Under the pieces are notes generated by a model. It did no database searches and was not told where the DNA came from. It saw only the letters and a list, made by a program, of their open reading frames with translations. The position numbers were made by a program, and so were the translations under genes. From Gnetum montanum (taxonomy: Eukaryota > Streptophyta > Gnetopsida > Gnetales > Gnetaceae): 64,000 bases of DNA. Below, piece after piece: positions 1 to 12,000 of this stretch (within the stretch, counting starts at the first letter, position 1; every line of letters starts with the position of its first letter). The DNA lies in contig MNCI01025099.1 in NCBI GenBank assembly GCA_015680685.1, forward strand, positions 159,710 to 223,709, in the 5' to 3' direction.

Positions 1-2653
1 ACTAAAAGATGAAATAGAACAACTTCTTAAGGTTGGGTTCATATATCCCATTGATGATAGTGAATGGGTAGCCCTCTAGTGATCATGCCTAAAAAGGGAG
101 GAAAATGGAGGGTGTGTATAAATTTTAGGCTATTGAACATGGCAACATTCAAGGATCACTTTCCGTTGCATTCGTTGACCAAGTCTTAGACACCATAGTA
201 GGGCATCGCTATTATAGTTTTCTGGATGGCTATAGTGGATACAACCAAATACGGATAACACTAGAGGATCAAGCCAAGAAAACATTCACTAGTCCTTGGG
301 GAACGTTTGTGTATAAACAAATACCATTTGGCTTGTGCAATGCTCCTACCACGTTTCAATGCCTAGGATTAAGCATATTCTAACAGAAGATTGGAAATAG
401 AGTGGAGGTCTTTATGGATGACTTCTCCACTTATGGAACGATCTTTGATCAAGACTTGGACCAATTAGAGCAAATACTGAAAAAGATGCGTAGAAATCAA
501 CTTAAGGCTCAACTGGCAAAAAAGCCATCTAATGGTCTAAGAAGGTATAGTACTTGGGCATAAGATTTCACATTAAGGAATAGAGGTAGACCCAGATAAA
601 GTGAGGGTCATCCAAGGAATCACTCGACAACCGAAAAATGTCAAAGACATTCGGTCATTCCTTGGAAACATTGGCTACTACAGGAGATTCATTGAGAACT
701 TCTTTAAGATTTCCAAACTGTTAGTAGAACTAATGAAGAAGGATGCACCATTTGAATGGACCAGGGAATGTGAATGAGCATTCCAAACTTTGAAATAGAG
801 GCTTGTAGAAACTCCCATTCTACAAGCCCTAACTAGTCTAGACCATTCCATATAATGACCGATGCATCCAGTTATGCCTTAGGAGCCATACTTACAAAGT
901 TAGATGACCAAAAACATCCTTATTACATCCATTGTGCAAGTAGGAGTATCGCCAGTGCACAACTCAACTACAGAACTATAGAAAAAGAATTATTGTAGTG
1001 TTTGCACTGGACAAGTTTAGGCACTATATATTAGGCTACAAAGTGTACATTCATATAGATCATAGTGTAATTAGGTTCCTTATGAACAAGCCAATGGTTA
1101 GCCCTCGTATTATATGATGGCTCGTAATCCTATAGGAATTCAACTTAATGATGATTGATCGAAAAGGCACCAAGAACGTAGTTGCAGATCACCTATCTCA
1201 GTTGCATTGGGACAGCAAGGAGGATGAATATGCCATATTTGACCATTTTCCTGACGAAGCCCTCTTTGCTAGTGTAGTGAATAACCAACCCATGGGAACG
1301 AATTGGTATAGTTGCATTCTCACGTATCTCCTTTCCCAACAAACACCACAAGAGCTGGACTTTAGGAAGAAAGAATAGTTTCTTCACAAAGCCAAGTACT
1401 TCATGGAGATCAACGAACAACTTTACAAAGTTTGTCCTGATGGCTTGGTTCGATGGTGTGTGCCCAATGAGGACTAACTAAGAGTTCTCCAAGATGTGCA
1501 TGAGGGCCCTTGTGGGGATCACTATGTAGGGAGATGAATGGCTATTAAGATCCTTCTTGCAAGATATTACTGGCCAACATTATTTCAGGACGCCCATCAA
1601 TTTGTCCAATCCTACAAGTCCTATCAATGTGATGGAGGAATGATTGCTAGAATGGAGGGTCCCCAACAATGGATTCAACCTTTGGAACCCTTCGACATTT
1701 GGGGAATAGACTTTATGGGACCCATTACACCAATGTCCAATGAAAAAGCTTACATCATTATTGTTGTTGACTATCTAATGAAATGGGCTAAAGTAGCTAC
1801 TGTTACAGACTGCACATTGTCTACAACTGCATGATTTGTGCAACAACAAGTCGTAAATAGGTTTAGTGTGCCACATGCACTTATCTCAAATAATGGAACA
1901 TACTTCAAGGGTGCAACCTTTCAAAAGTTAATGCAACACTTAGTGGTTGAACACAAATTGACTACACCTTATCACCCCTAAGCTAATGGCCAAGCCGAGG
2001 TCACTAATCGGGAGATTACTAAAATATTAACAAGGATAATTAGCAAATATAGATGATATTGGAGCACTAAACTGAATGATGCTCTCTGGGCATACCGCTC
2101 CACTTGGAAACTCCTTATAGGCTACTCTCCCTATGAGTTAGTATATGGAAAACTTCCAAAGCTTCCAATTCAAACTGAGCTTTGTACACTATCCATGGCA
2201 TTTGACCTCCACCTTGACTTTGATCTAGCACAAAAACAAAGATTGGAAATCCTAAACGTGATGGATGAAAATCAATTGGTTGCCCTATCATCAAATGAGT
2301 TACACAAGACACATAACAAGCAACGTCATGACTTGAAAACTCAGAAGGTTAAGTATCAACTGGGAGATGAGGTCCTTTATTGGAACCCCACACACGTGCC
2401 ACAATGCACAAAATTTCAAACATTGTGGAAAGGTCCTTACATTATTCATACAACCTTTCCCTCAGGGACCATGACCATATACAAACCTGAAAGCCCTGAT
2501 AAGAGATTATTCATCAATGTGCAACAAACCAAACCCTTCCATGAACTTAGAATAGTTGATGTACATAATACCTTTGAGAGAGTACAACGTCACTCATTAT
2601 TTTGGATCTCCTCCTTTCAACTTAGTCATGGGGGAGATGGCCACCTATGTTGA
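1..2653 (+). pseudogene. pol: gypsy pol relic: reverse transcriptase, RNase H, integrase
   Basis: Decayed polyprotein spread over all three plus frames with several stops. RT: palm residues from base 1 (EEIEQLL-like, then PKKGGKWRVC) and the catalytic FMDD at 411-422. RNase H: TDASSYALGA near 856-890. Integrase: zinc-binding HEGPCGDH near 1498, with the CxxC cysteine changed to Tyr (SYKSYQC); the first catalytic Asp in GIDFMG near 1709; the second position reads ISNNGTYF, so the Asp is Asn at 1889-1891 (G to A); the Glu remains in ANGQAEV near 1996. The open segment 2195-2653 is the integrase C-terminus. The protein would be inactive. The FMDDFS motif and family resemblance suggest the Athila/Tat (OTA) branch, an inference. 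Confidence 0.85.
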
Positions 2654-4552
2654 TCAATCATAGCCCTCAGTTCCTTTTTAAGTTTTTGTTTTACACATTT
2701 TTGTTTTACAAATTTCTTCACCTTTTCTTATTTTTGTTTTGCAACATCATTCATAATTTTTCATTTATTTGTGTGTTTAACTATTTTATTAAGTTTTTCA
2801 CCTAATAAGTGCTCCTACAGATGGTATGAATTGTATTCCATTAATTGCTAATGTTTGGTTTTTACCTTTGAGTTATGATGTTGATACTAAGGTATGGTTC
2901 TTTTGATATAACAGTAAATGAGTCCACTTCACCCATACATCCATGAATTTCTATGGTCTCTCTTGGCTTGGAACTATATAGTCCCTTTCCTTGAAAAATA
3001 AGATCTATTAACGAATTGGTGACTAGGCATTTCTCAAACTAAGGAAGGACTCAAGGATTGAAAAGGGTGTAACTTCAAAGGGATTTAATGCATTTGTGTT
3101 GGCCATTCTCTTGGGTGCTTGAATGTTTTCTTCTTGGATTTTCCTTACCATTCCGACATTGCTCCATTATTGGGAAGCTGAGCTAATAAGAATAATAAGT
3201 CTTTGCATGATGTGGTTCTCACGAAAAACACAAAAGAAATAAAAACAAGTGAAAAGTGAAAAGTGAGAATTCAAAGCATATCCCTTAGAAAAAATAATCA
3301 TCTAGGCTGCAAGCACTGGTTATGGAACTAAACAAATATGTTCCCTCTAACTAAGGCCCTCTCTCGCTTCCTACTTTTCCTTTTCTCATTTCTTTAAAAT
3401 GGTGGTGACTCTTTGGTGAAAGCATTCTTGTTACTTCGAGTGGATGGATTGGATGAATGTATTAATGCAAAGTCACTGGATGTGGATTGTTTGAGGTTAG
3501 ATTTGGAATGAGATCTACTAAGTCACATTAACCATTAATACACAAGGGGCCGTACACCACCTTGTTCTTGAGACTCCATTCCATTCTCTCCTTCCCATCC
3601 TTCTTTTTCCATTTTCACCTCATTGTCGGTTGTATCAATAGTCCATATTTTGGTTGATGCATTATTTTCTTTTTGGTAAACTCTTATGGTTAAGAATTTA
3701 ACTCTTGCTTCCAAATGGCATTTCTAGAGCCTACGGACTCTTTGAATGTGGGATTGTCAGGGCATTAAGGGCATGAGCCTGCTTTGGGGAGGACCCACTA
3801 GCATTCCTATTTGGTGCATCCGTTAATTTATTTTTCTTAAACATTTCTGCAATCACCATTTATTTTGTTCATCTCCATCTTTGGCATCCATTTTATCGGC
3901 ATTATCGTTGTTTCTTTTTCTCCATCTTTCTTATTCCTTATTCTTTTTCAATTTTCTCGCTACCGAAGGTTTGCTCTCAGTCATGGGGGTCTTGGTCCAA
4001 TTTTTTCAATTTTCTCTTAACCCCTACACCTCGAGTAGTCACCAATATTATATCTCCAAAATCCGCATCAGCCATACCACAACTTGGCCAATGGACCTGA
4101 CACTAAGGAAAGGTATTAACTACATTGTGATTCATTTACCCTTGCTAATATAAGATTCTGTTGTGTGTGCAGATGAAAATCATACAACAATGGATTGGAT
4201 CTAGAGGGAACACTTGGAATGGACTAGTGCTGAAGCAGTTATGCAAGGAACAAGATTGATGGCGTGCTTATAGACTAACAACGAAAGGCACAATCTTGGC
4301 GTTGGCAGCAACAGACTTCTTCTTTTCTCTCTCTCTTCTCTCTTCTCTCTCAGCTGCCAAATAAGGTTGGATGTCAAATGTGTTTAGAGTTCACTCTTGT
4401 TTTCATGAACACTAATTTTGTCATTTATTGTAATGATGATCCATTCACATGTCACCCCGTTCACCATTAGTATCATTCAAGTCAATAATCCCATACCTTC
4501 CCAATATTTTATAAGGAACTCTAGGACCGATTTTCATTCAGTCATGGGGGTA
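2654..4552 (+). other. long non-coding 3' UTR of element A1
   Basis: About 1.9 kb between the integrase stop and the 3' LTR with no convincing coding. It aligns segment by segment with the minus strand of 33289-31447 plus 30427-30366 in copy A2 (for example the phrase around 3760-3800 matches the complement of about 32155-32215). So it is an inherited part of the family rather than a later insertion. The motif AGTCATGGGGG occurs at 2624, 3979 and 4540; the last is the polypurine tract. The small open frame at 3881-4153 lies in this UTR and I do not call it a gene. Confidence 0.7.
4540..4552 (+). promoter_or_regulatory. polypurine tract of element A1
   Basis: ATGGGGGTA sits directly before the LTR start TGATGAG at 4553, where a plus-strand primer is expected. 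The matching site in copy A2 is the complement of about 30366-30377 (ATGGTGGTA), decayed by one base. Confidence 0.65.
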
Positions 4553-5353
4553 TGATGAGCCACGATATTGTGTACGTGATATCGCATCTGCCCCTGCAAT
4601 ATCATGGCCCACTGCAACATCTATAAATAAGAGGCGAATTTCCCTTATTTCTCCATCTAGATCTAGACCCTTAGCCAAACTATAGTAGTTTTACGATTCC
4701 AGAGTTAGAATAATTTCCATGTGCCCGCATTAGGAGTCGTGTAAAGTGAATGGATCTTTATTCAAGTAAATTGTACTTGAGCACACATTTGTGTATGGTA
4801 ATAAAGATGAACTTTCTGATAAACCTTGTAGCATGTGGACTAAGCTAAATAGGATTTGATTATTATTAAATGTTTAAATGCTTTCCTAGATAATTAAATC
4901 TCTCTCAACCCTTGACTCTCCTAGTTAAGTGCATTCAGTATGACTGCTTCAAGCATGTGTGCAATGCTTGGTAACCCAGTAAGGAGTAGCGTTTGGTAAT
5001 CCCAGTAGCGTTGCATTGGTTCAAGGTGTGTGCGGCAAGTGGGAACGGATACTGGTGCTAGGGAAATTAGAACTTAGTTAGTGAATAGTTAATATAAGTT
5101 AGTCACTTAGTCTCTTCACCCTTTCCCTATTAGCGTAAAGACATTAAAAGATAAAAGATATAAAAATCGCATACCTCAAACTTACTTAACCATACAACTG
5201 TGACAATACAAGTAAGTTTGGGAAGACAACGATTGATTAACCTTAAGTGTTCCATTAGAGCACGTAAGCACTTAGTCCTTGGAGTTCAATCGGATCGTGA
5301 GTGAGACGCTTGTATCTGTATGGTTGAGTGTAGGGGTACCTCGCCACTCATCA
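4553..5353 (+). repeat. 3' LTR of element A1 (801 bp)
   Basis: Begins TGATGAG and ends CTCATCA, a 7-base terminal inverted repeat around the usual TG...CA. A TATA box (TATAAATA) lies at 4622-4629. Much of the sequence is close to the solo LTR at 30428-31441, including the region around 4720-4840; the last ~100 bases (GGGGTACCTCGCCACTCATCA-like end) are shared with all LTRs of this group in the window. The upstream half (U3) differs from that of A2, although A1 and A2 share their internal sequence. Confidence 0.85.
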
Positions 5354-5506
5354 AACTCCCTGTCATCAAACTACCTCCTCTACTATGCACCTCAATGCTG
5401 TATTTATAAGATAACACGGGAACAGTGATATCGGATATCTGACATTGTTTCCAAGCCTACAATATCGCATACCCAATATCGGGTCCTGGTAGACCATGAC
5501 TCATCA
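5354..5506 (-). repeat. LTR 5' fragment, same group as element B's LTR
   Basis: Read on the minus strand it starts TGATGAGTCAT at 5506, has repeated CGATATTGGGTATGCGATATTG-like words, then a TATAAATA box. It parallels the start of element B's LTR at 29070-29220. It is cut at 5354 exactly where element A1's 3' LTR ends, so A1 probably inserted into it and the rest of this LTR lies left of the window. Confidence 0.65.
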
Positions 5507-6011
5507 ACTTATAATGCACTTTACTTTCCAACATGTAGGAAATTAATATTTTGTTTCATAATAATACAAGTACAACCACTTCAAACATAAAATATTAATG
5601 TTTAAGTATCCTAGTAATAGATGCTTGGTATGCTTAGCAGTAACCATTTGGTAACCTAGCAATGTTAATATAAGATCATGATATGAATGGAAAGTGGCAA
5701 TGAATGCTCCACATCTAGGATAGTTTAGATTAAATTATTATCGTAGTTAGGTAAAGTTAAAATTTTAATTAATTATTTTAATATTATAATAATAAAAAAG
5801 TAATGATAAAAATAAAAACATCTTATGCCTCAATCACACTTAACCATACCAATTGAGTTAGTATAAGTGATGATTTCAAAGATAACGATCAGCAACTTAT
5901 TTCTTAATTATCTAGGATCCTACTAGGCCAAAGTTCCACAAAATTTGGCCAAATTGTGTGTACATGCTTGTGATTTGTATGGTTAAGCATAGGAGGTTCT
6001 CGCTACTCATT
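5507..6011 (+). repeat. old, diverged LTR 3' portion
   Basis: Ends ...TATGGTTAAGCATAGG then CTACTCATTA, a decayed version of the common U5 end (TATGGTTGAGTGTAGG...CTCATCA). Inside are the family's landmarks in order: ACTTAACCATACCA near 5840, and GGTAACCTAGCAATG near 5651. Its 5' part is missing, apparently displaced by the minus-strand LTR at 5354-5506. This is the most decayed LTR of the group here. Confidence 0.6.
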
Positions 6012-6450
6012 AAACTAAGAGGAGGAAATTTATTAGGGAGTAGAAAGAATATTTTGCTTAGACCATTAAAAGGAAGCATATATAGTTTTGAAAATGTTTT
6101 TGTTATAAAGCCTTTTCATCATTTAATTTTTTTGAAGATATATGCTCATTTTACGATGAACTATTTACAAGATAAAGTGATATTTCTACTACTATTATAC
6201 ACTAAGCACTTCTCCAATTTACTTTTTAAGAAGTCACATAGGATATTAAAAAGGTAGCATCTAACAAAGCTGTAGATTCATATGGTTTATATGAAAAATT
6301 AATATAGTGGGCATGACCTCCTATTCATAGAGAAATTTGGCACAAATTAAATTTAACTATGGATCAAGAATTAGATGAACATTGGAAAATTAGCAAGACT
6401 ATATTGTTATATAAAAAAGGTGCTTAGAATCTAAAATAATTAAAACATAG
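6012..6450 (+). pseudogene. LINE reverse transcriptase relic, N-terminal RT part
   Basis: Plus-frame translation after 6240 contains NKAVDSYGLYEKLI then HWKISKTILLYKKG. These correspond to conserved stretches of non-LTR reverse transcriptases (the A-DS-GL block and the W..S.I..L.KKG block). Stops and frameshifts are present. The RT continues at 7500 after an interruption of about 1 kb. Clade not assigned. Confidence 0.5.
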
Positions 6451-6575
6451 GTACATCCCAAGATATATACTCTACATAGAACTTTATAACTCAACATTGC
6501 CTACCATGATCAAACCCATGGCTTATAGTATCTAAATCAAGTGTCTTACCACTAGGCTAACACGTCATTATTATA
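6425..6575 (-). mobile_element. candidate tRNA-derived SINE
   Basis: On the minus strand a tRNA-like head reads TTAGCCTAGTGGTAAGACAC (fits a pol III A box), followed about 35 bases later by GGGTTTGATCATGG (fits a B box, GGTTCGANNCC, with C to T). The body would run toward 6425. It lies where the LINE relic is interrupted. It could also be a tRNA pseudogene; I found no second copy in the window and cannot define its ends. Confidence 0.4.
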
Positions 6576-6719
6576 TATATATATAGGTTGAATGACTAAT
6601 TTAAATAATTATCAAATGATTATTGTAAATAATATTTTTGTTAAGTTATTGGACACTTTATCTAAAAAGAGATTTAGTTTTTAGGGTAAAGTTAACTAGT
6701 TTAGGTTTTAGAAAAAATT

Positions 6720-7512
6720 TGATAAGGACCTCCCATGGATTCCATAATCCAAGCTCTCTCAAAGTCATAAAATAACAAATTTTTACAAGAAAAGGAAAAT
6801 GAAAGCTTTATGCTTACTCAAACTGAGAATTTATATATGAGAGGAAGCACAATTTCCAAGGATAGACGAGAGATTCAATTTAACTCCCACACACTCACAA
6901 GGTATGATCATCAAGGTACCTTATCAAGACTATATCTCTCTTTACTCTTCTGTAACTTACCTCTCTCTCCCTAGACTCTCTTGATCAAATAGAAGGCCCA
7001 AGGAGTCTATTTATATCCCCCCTCCTTTGTCTCTTTATCTTTTCTCTAATTTATCATTCAATTTAATGTTCGTTAAAATCCATGGGAGACATCTATGAGA
7101 AATAGGAGATGTCTTTCTTGGGTGTAGAGATCTCAAAGTAGACATCTTCAAATCATGTGGGATGTCTTAGCAGAGATATCTACAATGCTGATGGAATGTC
7201 TCACTTACAAATGCAAAGTCTCACTTACAAATGGAACATCTCCTTTGCAAGGCCAAAATACAAAGATTCTTATTTTGAGACTTGGAGCCTTTGGACACCT
7301 CCAAATAAGTCTCCATAGATCTTAGAATACCCTAATGTCATCAAAATAGCCCCAAAACAGTCCTAAAGATGCCAAAACTCAAGGGAAAGGTCCTATCATT
7401 GGAGAGATGTTGCATTGGCCTGTTTAATGTCCACATCAAAATCACTCCACTATTGATCACATAGTACATTTAGATACTACATGGAGTTTTTTTAAAATAG
7501 AAAAATCTAACA
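6720..7512 (-). repeat. LTR-like block inside the LINE relic
   Basis: About 0.8 kb without coding between the two LINE RT pieces. On the minus strand it would begin TGTTAGATTTTTC at 7512 and end CCTTATCA at 6720, with a TATA-like GATATAAATAG near 7008-7020. TG...CA ends plus a central TATA box fit a solo LTR, but I see no matching flanking duplication (AAATT versus AAAAA) and no second copy. Confidence 0.3.
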
Positions 7513-8050
7513 AAAAAGTTTTTCTTTATTTTATTGATTTTGTAAAAACATATGCTTTAGTAGTTTGCACAAATTTATGGTTGTACATGCAAAAAAGTAA
7601 CCTCCCTTCAAAATTAGTTGTAGCAACTCAAAGATTATATGAGGAAGTAACTACTGAAATTATGGATAGTATTTCAAAGAAAAATTTCAATTTTGGAGCA
7701 AAATTGGAGTTAAGCAAAGTTGTTCACTTTCTCTGGCCCTTTTTCATATCTTTATTGATGAAATATAGGAATGGTTATCGAATAAGCAAAATAGTCATGC
7801 TATTAAAATTCAATTTGAAGATGTGAATCTTATTTTCTTTGTAGATGATACTTCTTTGATCTCTTATATTATAAACAGAATGCAAAATATGTTGCAAATT
7901 TTAGAAAATTATTTCCATTGATCTAGTCTTCCAATGAATGTGGATAAAACCAAATTGATGATCTAGGGTACAAGAAATACTTCTTATAACTTCCATTTTT
8001 GAAGATATCAATATGCAAATAATAGATTCTTTTAAATATTTGGGTCTCAT
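7500..8050 (+). pseudogene. LINE reverse transcriptase relic, catalytic part
   Basis: Plus-frame pieces: YFIDFVKTYALV near 7530 (the YxDF block of LINE RTs), KLVVATQRLYEEV near 7610, then after a frameshift FIDEIQEW-like residues and FVDDTSLIS near 7840-7866. The last is the catalytic F/YxDD motif of non-LTR RTs. It continues with LPMNVDKTKLMI near 7929. No endonuclease domain is visible and the element appears 5' truncated. The segment joins to 6012-6450 across an insertion. Confidence 0.65.
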
Positions 8051-8426
8051 TTATATGAATAATCACAAGTAGGGGAAGTGCATCAAGGAAGGACAAAAAG
8101 AAGGTTTCACGTGCTTGTATGCTTGCAAAAACAAGTGCAAGGATTTAGGATGTTGGACTTGGAAGGGTTTAGGATGTATTGTAGAGATATGCTAAATTAG
8201 TACTAAACATTGGAAAGATATTAAAAGGTTGCAAAAAAAATAAAAATTTCTTGATGAGTAAAAGGTGAAGATGCAAGTTGTAACAATGTTGCCCCAACGT
8301 TGTTCAGCACCCCAAGGAATTCATGAAGATCAAATGGATCTGGGGCAAAAGACCTGGGGAATATGCCTCAAGCAAGCAAGCAACTCACGAGTGAGTGTAA
8401 GCAGAAGCACAGCTTCTTAACGTACA
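8051..8426. other. unassigned spacer
   Basis: Probable 3' end of the LINE followed by single-copy-looking DNA up to the LARD repeat at 8427. I see no coding region or repeat here. Confidence 0.4.
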
Positions 8427-8823
8427 TGACCACGCACCTCATTGAGGGTAACCAAACTCCAAAATTAGGACCAAGCAAAAACGCACACACACAACCTTGT
8501 AGACCACATCGGTGGAAGGGGAGACGATGCACCTACAAGGGAATGTGCCTCACCCCCAGATCCCTCATGATTTGGTACAAGGTGTGGCCTGGCACTGCAC
8601 CAAAACTATCCAATCTTGGCTGCCTACATATCTATGACTGCCATAGAATCAGGGCCATGTAGTTCTCCATAGAGAAGAGGGGGAATGAAGAGGACTTAGA
8701 AGAGAGTTGCAACAGGAGGGTGTCTTGTTGCTAGCTTGGTACCACCAAGCTGGGGTGGGTTTTCTAACACTTGAGAGTCGCCCAAGTGTGCCTTAGAGTG
8801 TTCCATGGCCCCCAAACCATGGG
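8427..8823. repeat. left direct repeat (LTR-like), end lost in gap
   Basis: Starts TGACCACGCACCTCATTGAG and runs to CCATGGG before the N block. It aligns without large indels to 13901-14298. Open frames in it (8363-8662 and the mirror frame at 13768-14136) are conserved only because the DNA is repeated. Confidence 0.6.
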
Positions 8824-9042
8824 NNNNNNNNNNNNNNNNNNNNNNNNNNNNNNNNNNNNNNNNNNNNNNNNNNNNNNNNNNNNNNNNNNNNNNNNNNNNN
8901 NNNNNNNNNNNNNNNNNNNNNNNNNNNNNNNNNNNNNNNNNNNNNNNNNNNNNNNNNNNNNNNNNNNNNNNNNNNNNNNNNNNNNNNNNNNNNNNNNNNN
9001 NNNNNNNNNNNNNNNNNNNNNNNNNNNNNNNNNNNNNNNNNN
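8824..9042. other. assembly gap (219 N)
   Basis: Run of N. By comparison with the right repeat it should contain at least the last ~40 bases of the left repeat (counterpart of 14299-14337). Frames translated through it are artefacts. Confidence 0.99.
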
Positions 9043-12000
9043 TCCCGCTGAGTCCCTCTGTGAATGGCATCTCAGCACCCATCAATTTTTTTGAGGGCTC
9101 ACCAGTGCCACTACCCCATGGTGAGAGACTTGGGAACATCACACCAAGATGGAGGACATGCTTCTAAGAGCCATGTCTCCACAAGCAACTCATGCTTGCC
9201 AGAACTCCATGTTCTGCTACTCACATCGAGACCCATGGGGTCTCACCAATGCAGCCGTCTAAGCACTGATTCCACATGCATTGGTACCATGCACATTCTT
9301 TTTTTCTCATCATGTTTGTTCAAGCTGGTATGAAGGGAGTCAAGCATGTTCTCCCTTACAAACAAGGTACAAGAGTAGATCTTTAAGCTTGACCTTGTCG
9401 TCTGCAGACACTAGCATCGCATGCCTCAATTCATCATTCATCATTCCAATGAGAGAGAAGATTCAAAAATCTGTTTGGAAGCTTCTCCAGGAGACTAACA
9501 TACAACAAGCCCCCACAATCATCAACACCTCTTGTGATTGTCCAACATCGAGAATGCCTGCTTGAATGTTAGAACAAGGGAGGGTCAATTGGGTAGCCAA
9601 CCCCATGACAATCCTCCATCACCTGTCTCATATCAGTCGTAAGCACAACATCGAATGTAATCATAATATTCCATTCATGGAGAAGGGTCACCCACATTTG
9701 CCACATGCAAGCCATCCTTCCCACACCAAGTTATGGGACAAGCATCATTTTCTAAACACTAGGTCCAGGAATGAATATAGAGTCACCACAGAGAGTAACC
9801 AGATCATGAATTCTCCAAGGAACATCACGTTCTCAGAATTTGCATTTCCCCACTACCTCAAGAACGACTGCCAGTCTCACGATCACCACCTTTCATTATA
9901 TTTTGCACTTGTAGGAAGGATCCTCTTTGGGAGGTTTCTTCCATAGGTAAGTATAGCAGCCCAACTACACCTTACCCCTCATACACACCCAAGTAGTCAA
10001 TATAGCCAATAGAACCATATCATGGAATTGTCACCAGCTTAGGGAAGACATGGATTCACAAGTCTTACCCAATTTCGATTTTTCCCTTGAGAACAACTCG
10101 AGACACCAAGCAATTCATCCCTTGAAATTTTATCAAGAGGGATTTCTATTTCATCTTGGGAGATCTAGGTTTTGTTTCATACATCCCAGTCAAGCCCATT
10201 TACATCAATTTGTGGTGGACAAGGCCACACCACTACCTATTATCACTCAACCCCGAACAACAGACACAAGTTCACAACAACATCTTGCCCATAGGAGGAC
10301 CAAGCCCTCAAGATAGTTTTACATGGAATGGGCTTTCATCAACATCATTTACAACTCAAACATAGAACGATTCATCCTTGAAGGGTTTACAATAAGGATG
10401 GTCTACCAGAGAACCCCAACAAGGAAGTTCCTCTGAAGACCCCAAAACCGAGAGTACACAATATCATGCCTTGCTTACACGAAGAGCAATATGTATCTTT
10501 AATTTGCATTAACAACACGACCTCACAAAAGAGGTTTCATGAATTTCACCAGGGTAACAACATTTTGTCTCTAAGAACAAGCCCCATGAGTTCACGAACA
10601 TGGGACCATAGCTAGGAACAAGTCCCAAACATCAACTACTTCTAGGTCCCAAATAGGAGACAACTGTCTCAATACCACCTGCCTTATTATTTCAAGAACT
10701 AAAGAGGACATCCATTGAAATGGAGAATGATCCCTCATGATCAACTCTGCTATCCCACCAGAGAGGTGAGAACACCAACATGAATTAACATCACACCAGA
10801 GACATGGGACAATACATAAGTGAGGGACTATGTAATACATCAGTGTACATAAGGGACAACGTACACGGGACAATTCAGCAAGACACCATAGCCTATTAGG
10901 CACAACAAGTCCCCAATCATGGAATCATACCATAGACAACAAACGCATCAATAAGTCCCAATCTATGAGAGCGCATCATAGCTCTCCAAAGCACCAAAGG
11001 CAATTAGTCACGAGAGCCCACCAACATGCACAAATCATTAAAAGCCCACAATCATGAGAGCATCAGCTCAAGTGTTTCGAGCACATTCAAGCCCACCAAG
11101 CAAGGCCACCAAGAGAAATCACAATTTCTGTATCTGTAACGTCATTTATCCAAGGATGGACCACCATCCCATCGTTTGGACTACTGCTCCACGATCGCTT
11201 CCAACATGGAAGAGCAAGTCTAGGTGCCAATACCCAGAACTCAACTCAAATCCACCGTTACACATCATATTGATTTGAATTTCAGTCACCATCGATCATC
11301 TATGGACAAGATCTTTCCCAGTCTAGGAACACAAGAGAATGTGTTCCCAAGATTTGTCCTGTCTCAAGGACATTTACCAAGTATACACCATCCAAGCACA
11401 CCAACATCATCAGGAACACATGGCACCAGTTCACGAGCATAATGGGCAAGGACATACCCTAGTCCATTTGTTACAACACTGTATCCAACTGAAGAGTTTC
11501 CCATGAGGTTTTTAGAAGGATTATACATCAACTCATAATAGCCATTTACAACATATAACAAGGGTGCTTCAAAACAAGCACCAGGAAAAACACCATACAT
11601 CAAGCTTGGCCTTGTCATAGGGTGTGGCATAGGCCTACAACCAGGAGACAACTGAGTCACATAGGGAATACATGCAACACTTTTGAGTGCATACAATCGA
11701 AGTGAGAATATCACAAGGATACATTTCACTCACCCTGAGGATAGGATTACATTCATATATGGGAACATACATGGTATCTGGGAATGCTACCCAGCCTAAA
11801 AGGCTACAGGACAAACTACCCAAGCCCATCCTAGGCTGAAGGATTTTGACCACCAAGAGCATCCCATGAAAGAAGCATGCTATTTTGAGAAAAACCTGTC
11901 TCTGTCATGAAGCATAAATGATCATCTATCATTGCACCACTGTCTCAAAAGATACATGATCTACCGTCACACTAAACCCACTGCATGGGTAACCTCGAAC

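Larger units (their letters stand above)
1..5353 (+). mobile_element. Ty3/gypsy element A1 (Athila/Tat-like), 5' part outside window
   Basis: Retrotransposon cut by the left window edge inside the reverse transcriptase. In order: RT, RNase H and integrase relics (1-2653), a long 3' UTR (2654-4552), a polypurine tract and a complete 3' LTR (4553-5353). The same family returns as copy A2 at 29515-39082 on the minus strand: both integrase reading frames end in nearly the same residues (SHGGDGHLC here, SRGGDGHLC there), and the 3' UTRs align along their length. The 5' LTR, gag and protease lie off the window. The flank at 5354-5358 is AACTC, so a matching duplication should precede the 5' LTR. 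Confidence 0.85.

Noticed and set aside
6712-7512. Confident solo LTR call
   Set aside because: TG...CA ends and a TATA box are present but no target duplication or second copy was found, so kept only as a low-confidence feature.
8696-9167. Open frames of 104-148 codons across the N block
   Set aside because: They exist only because N codons are not stops.
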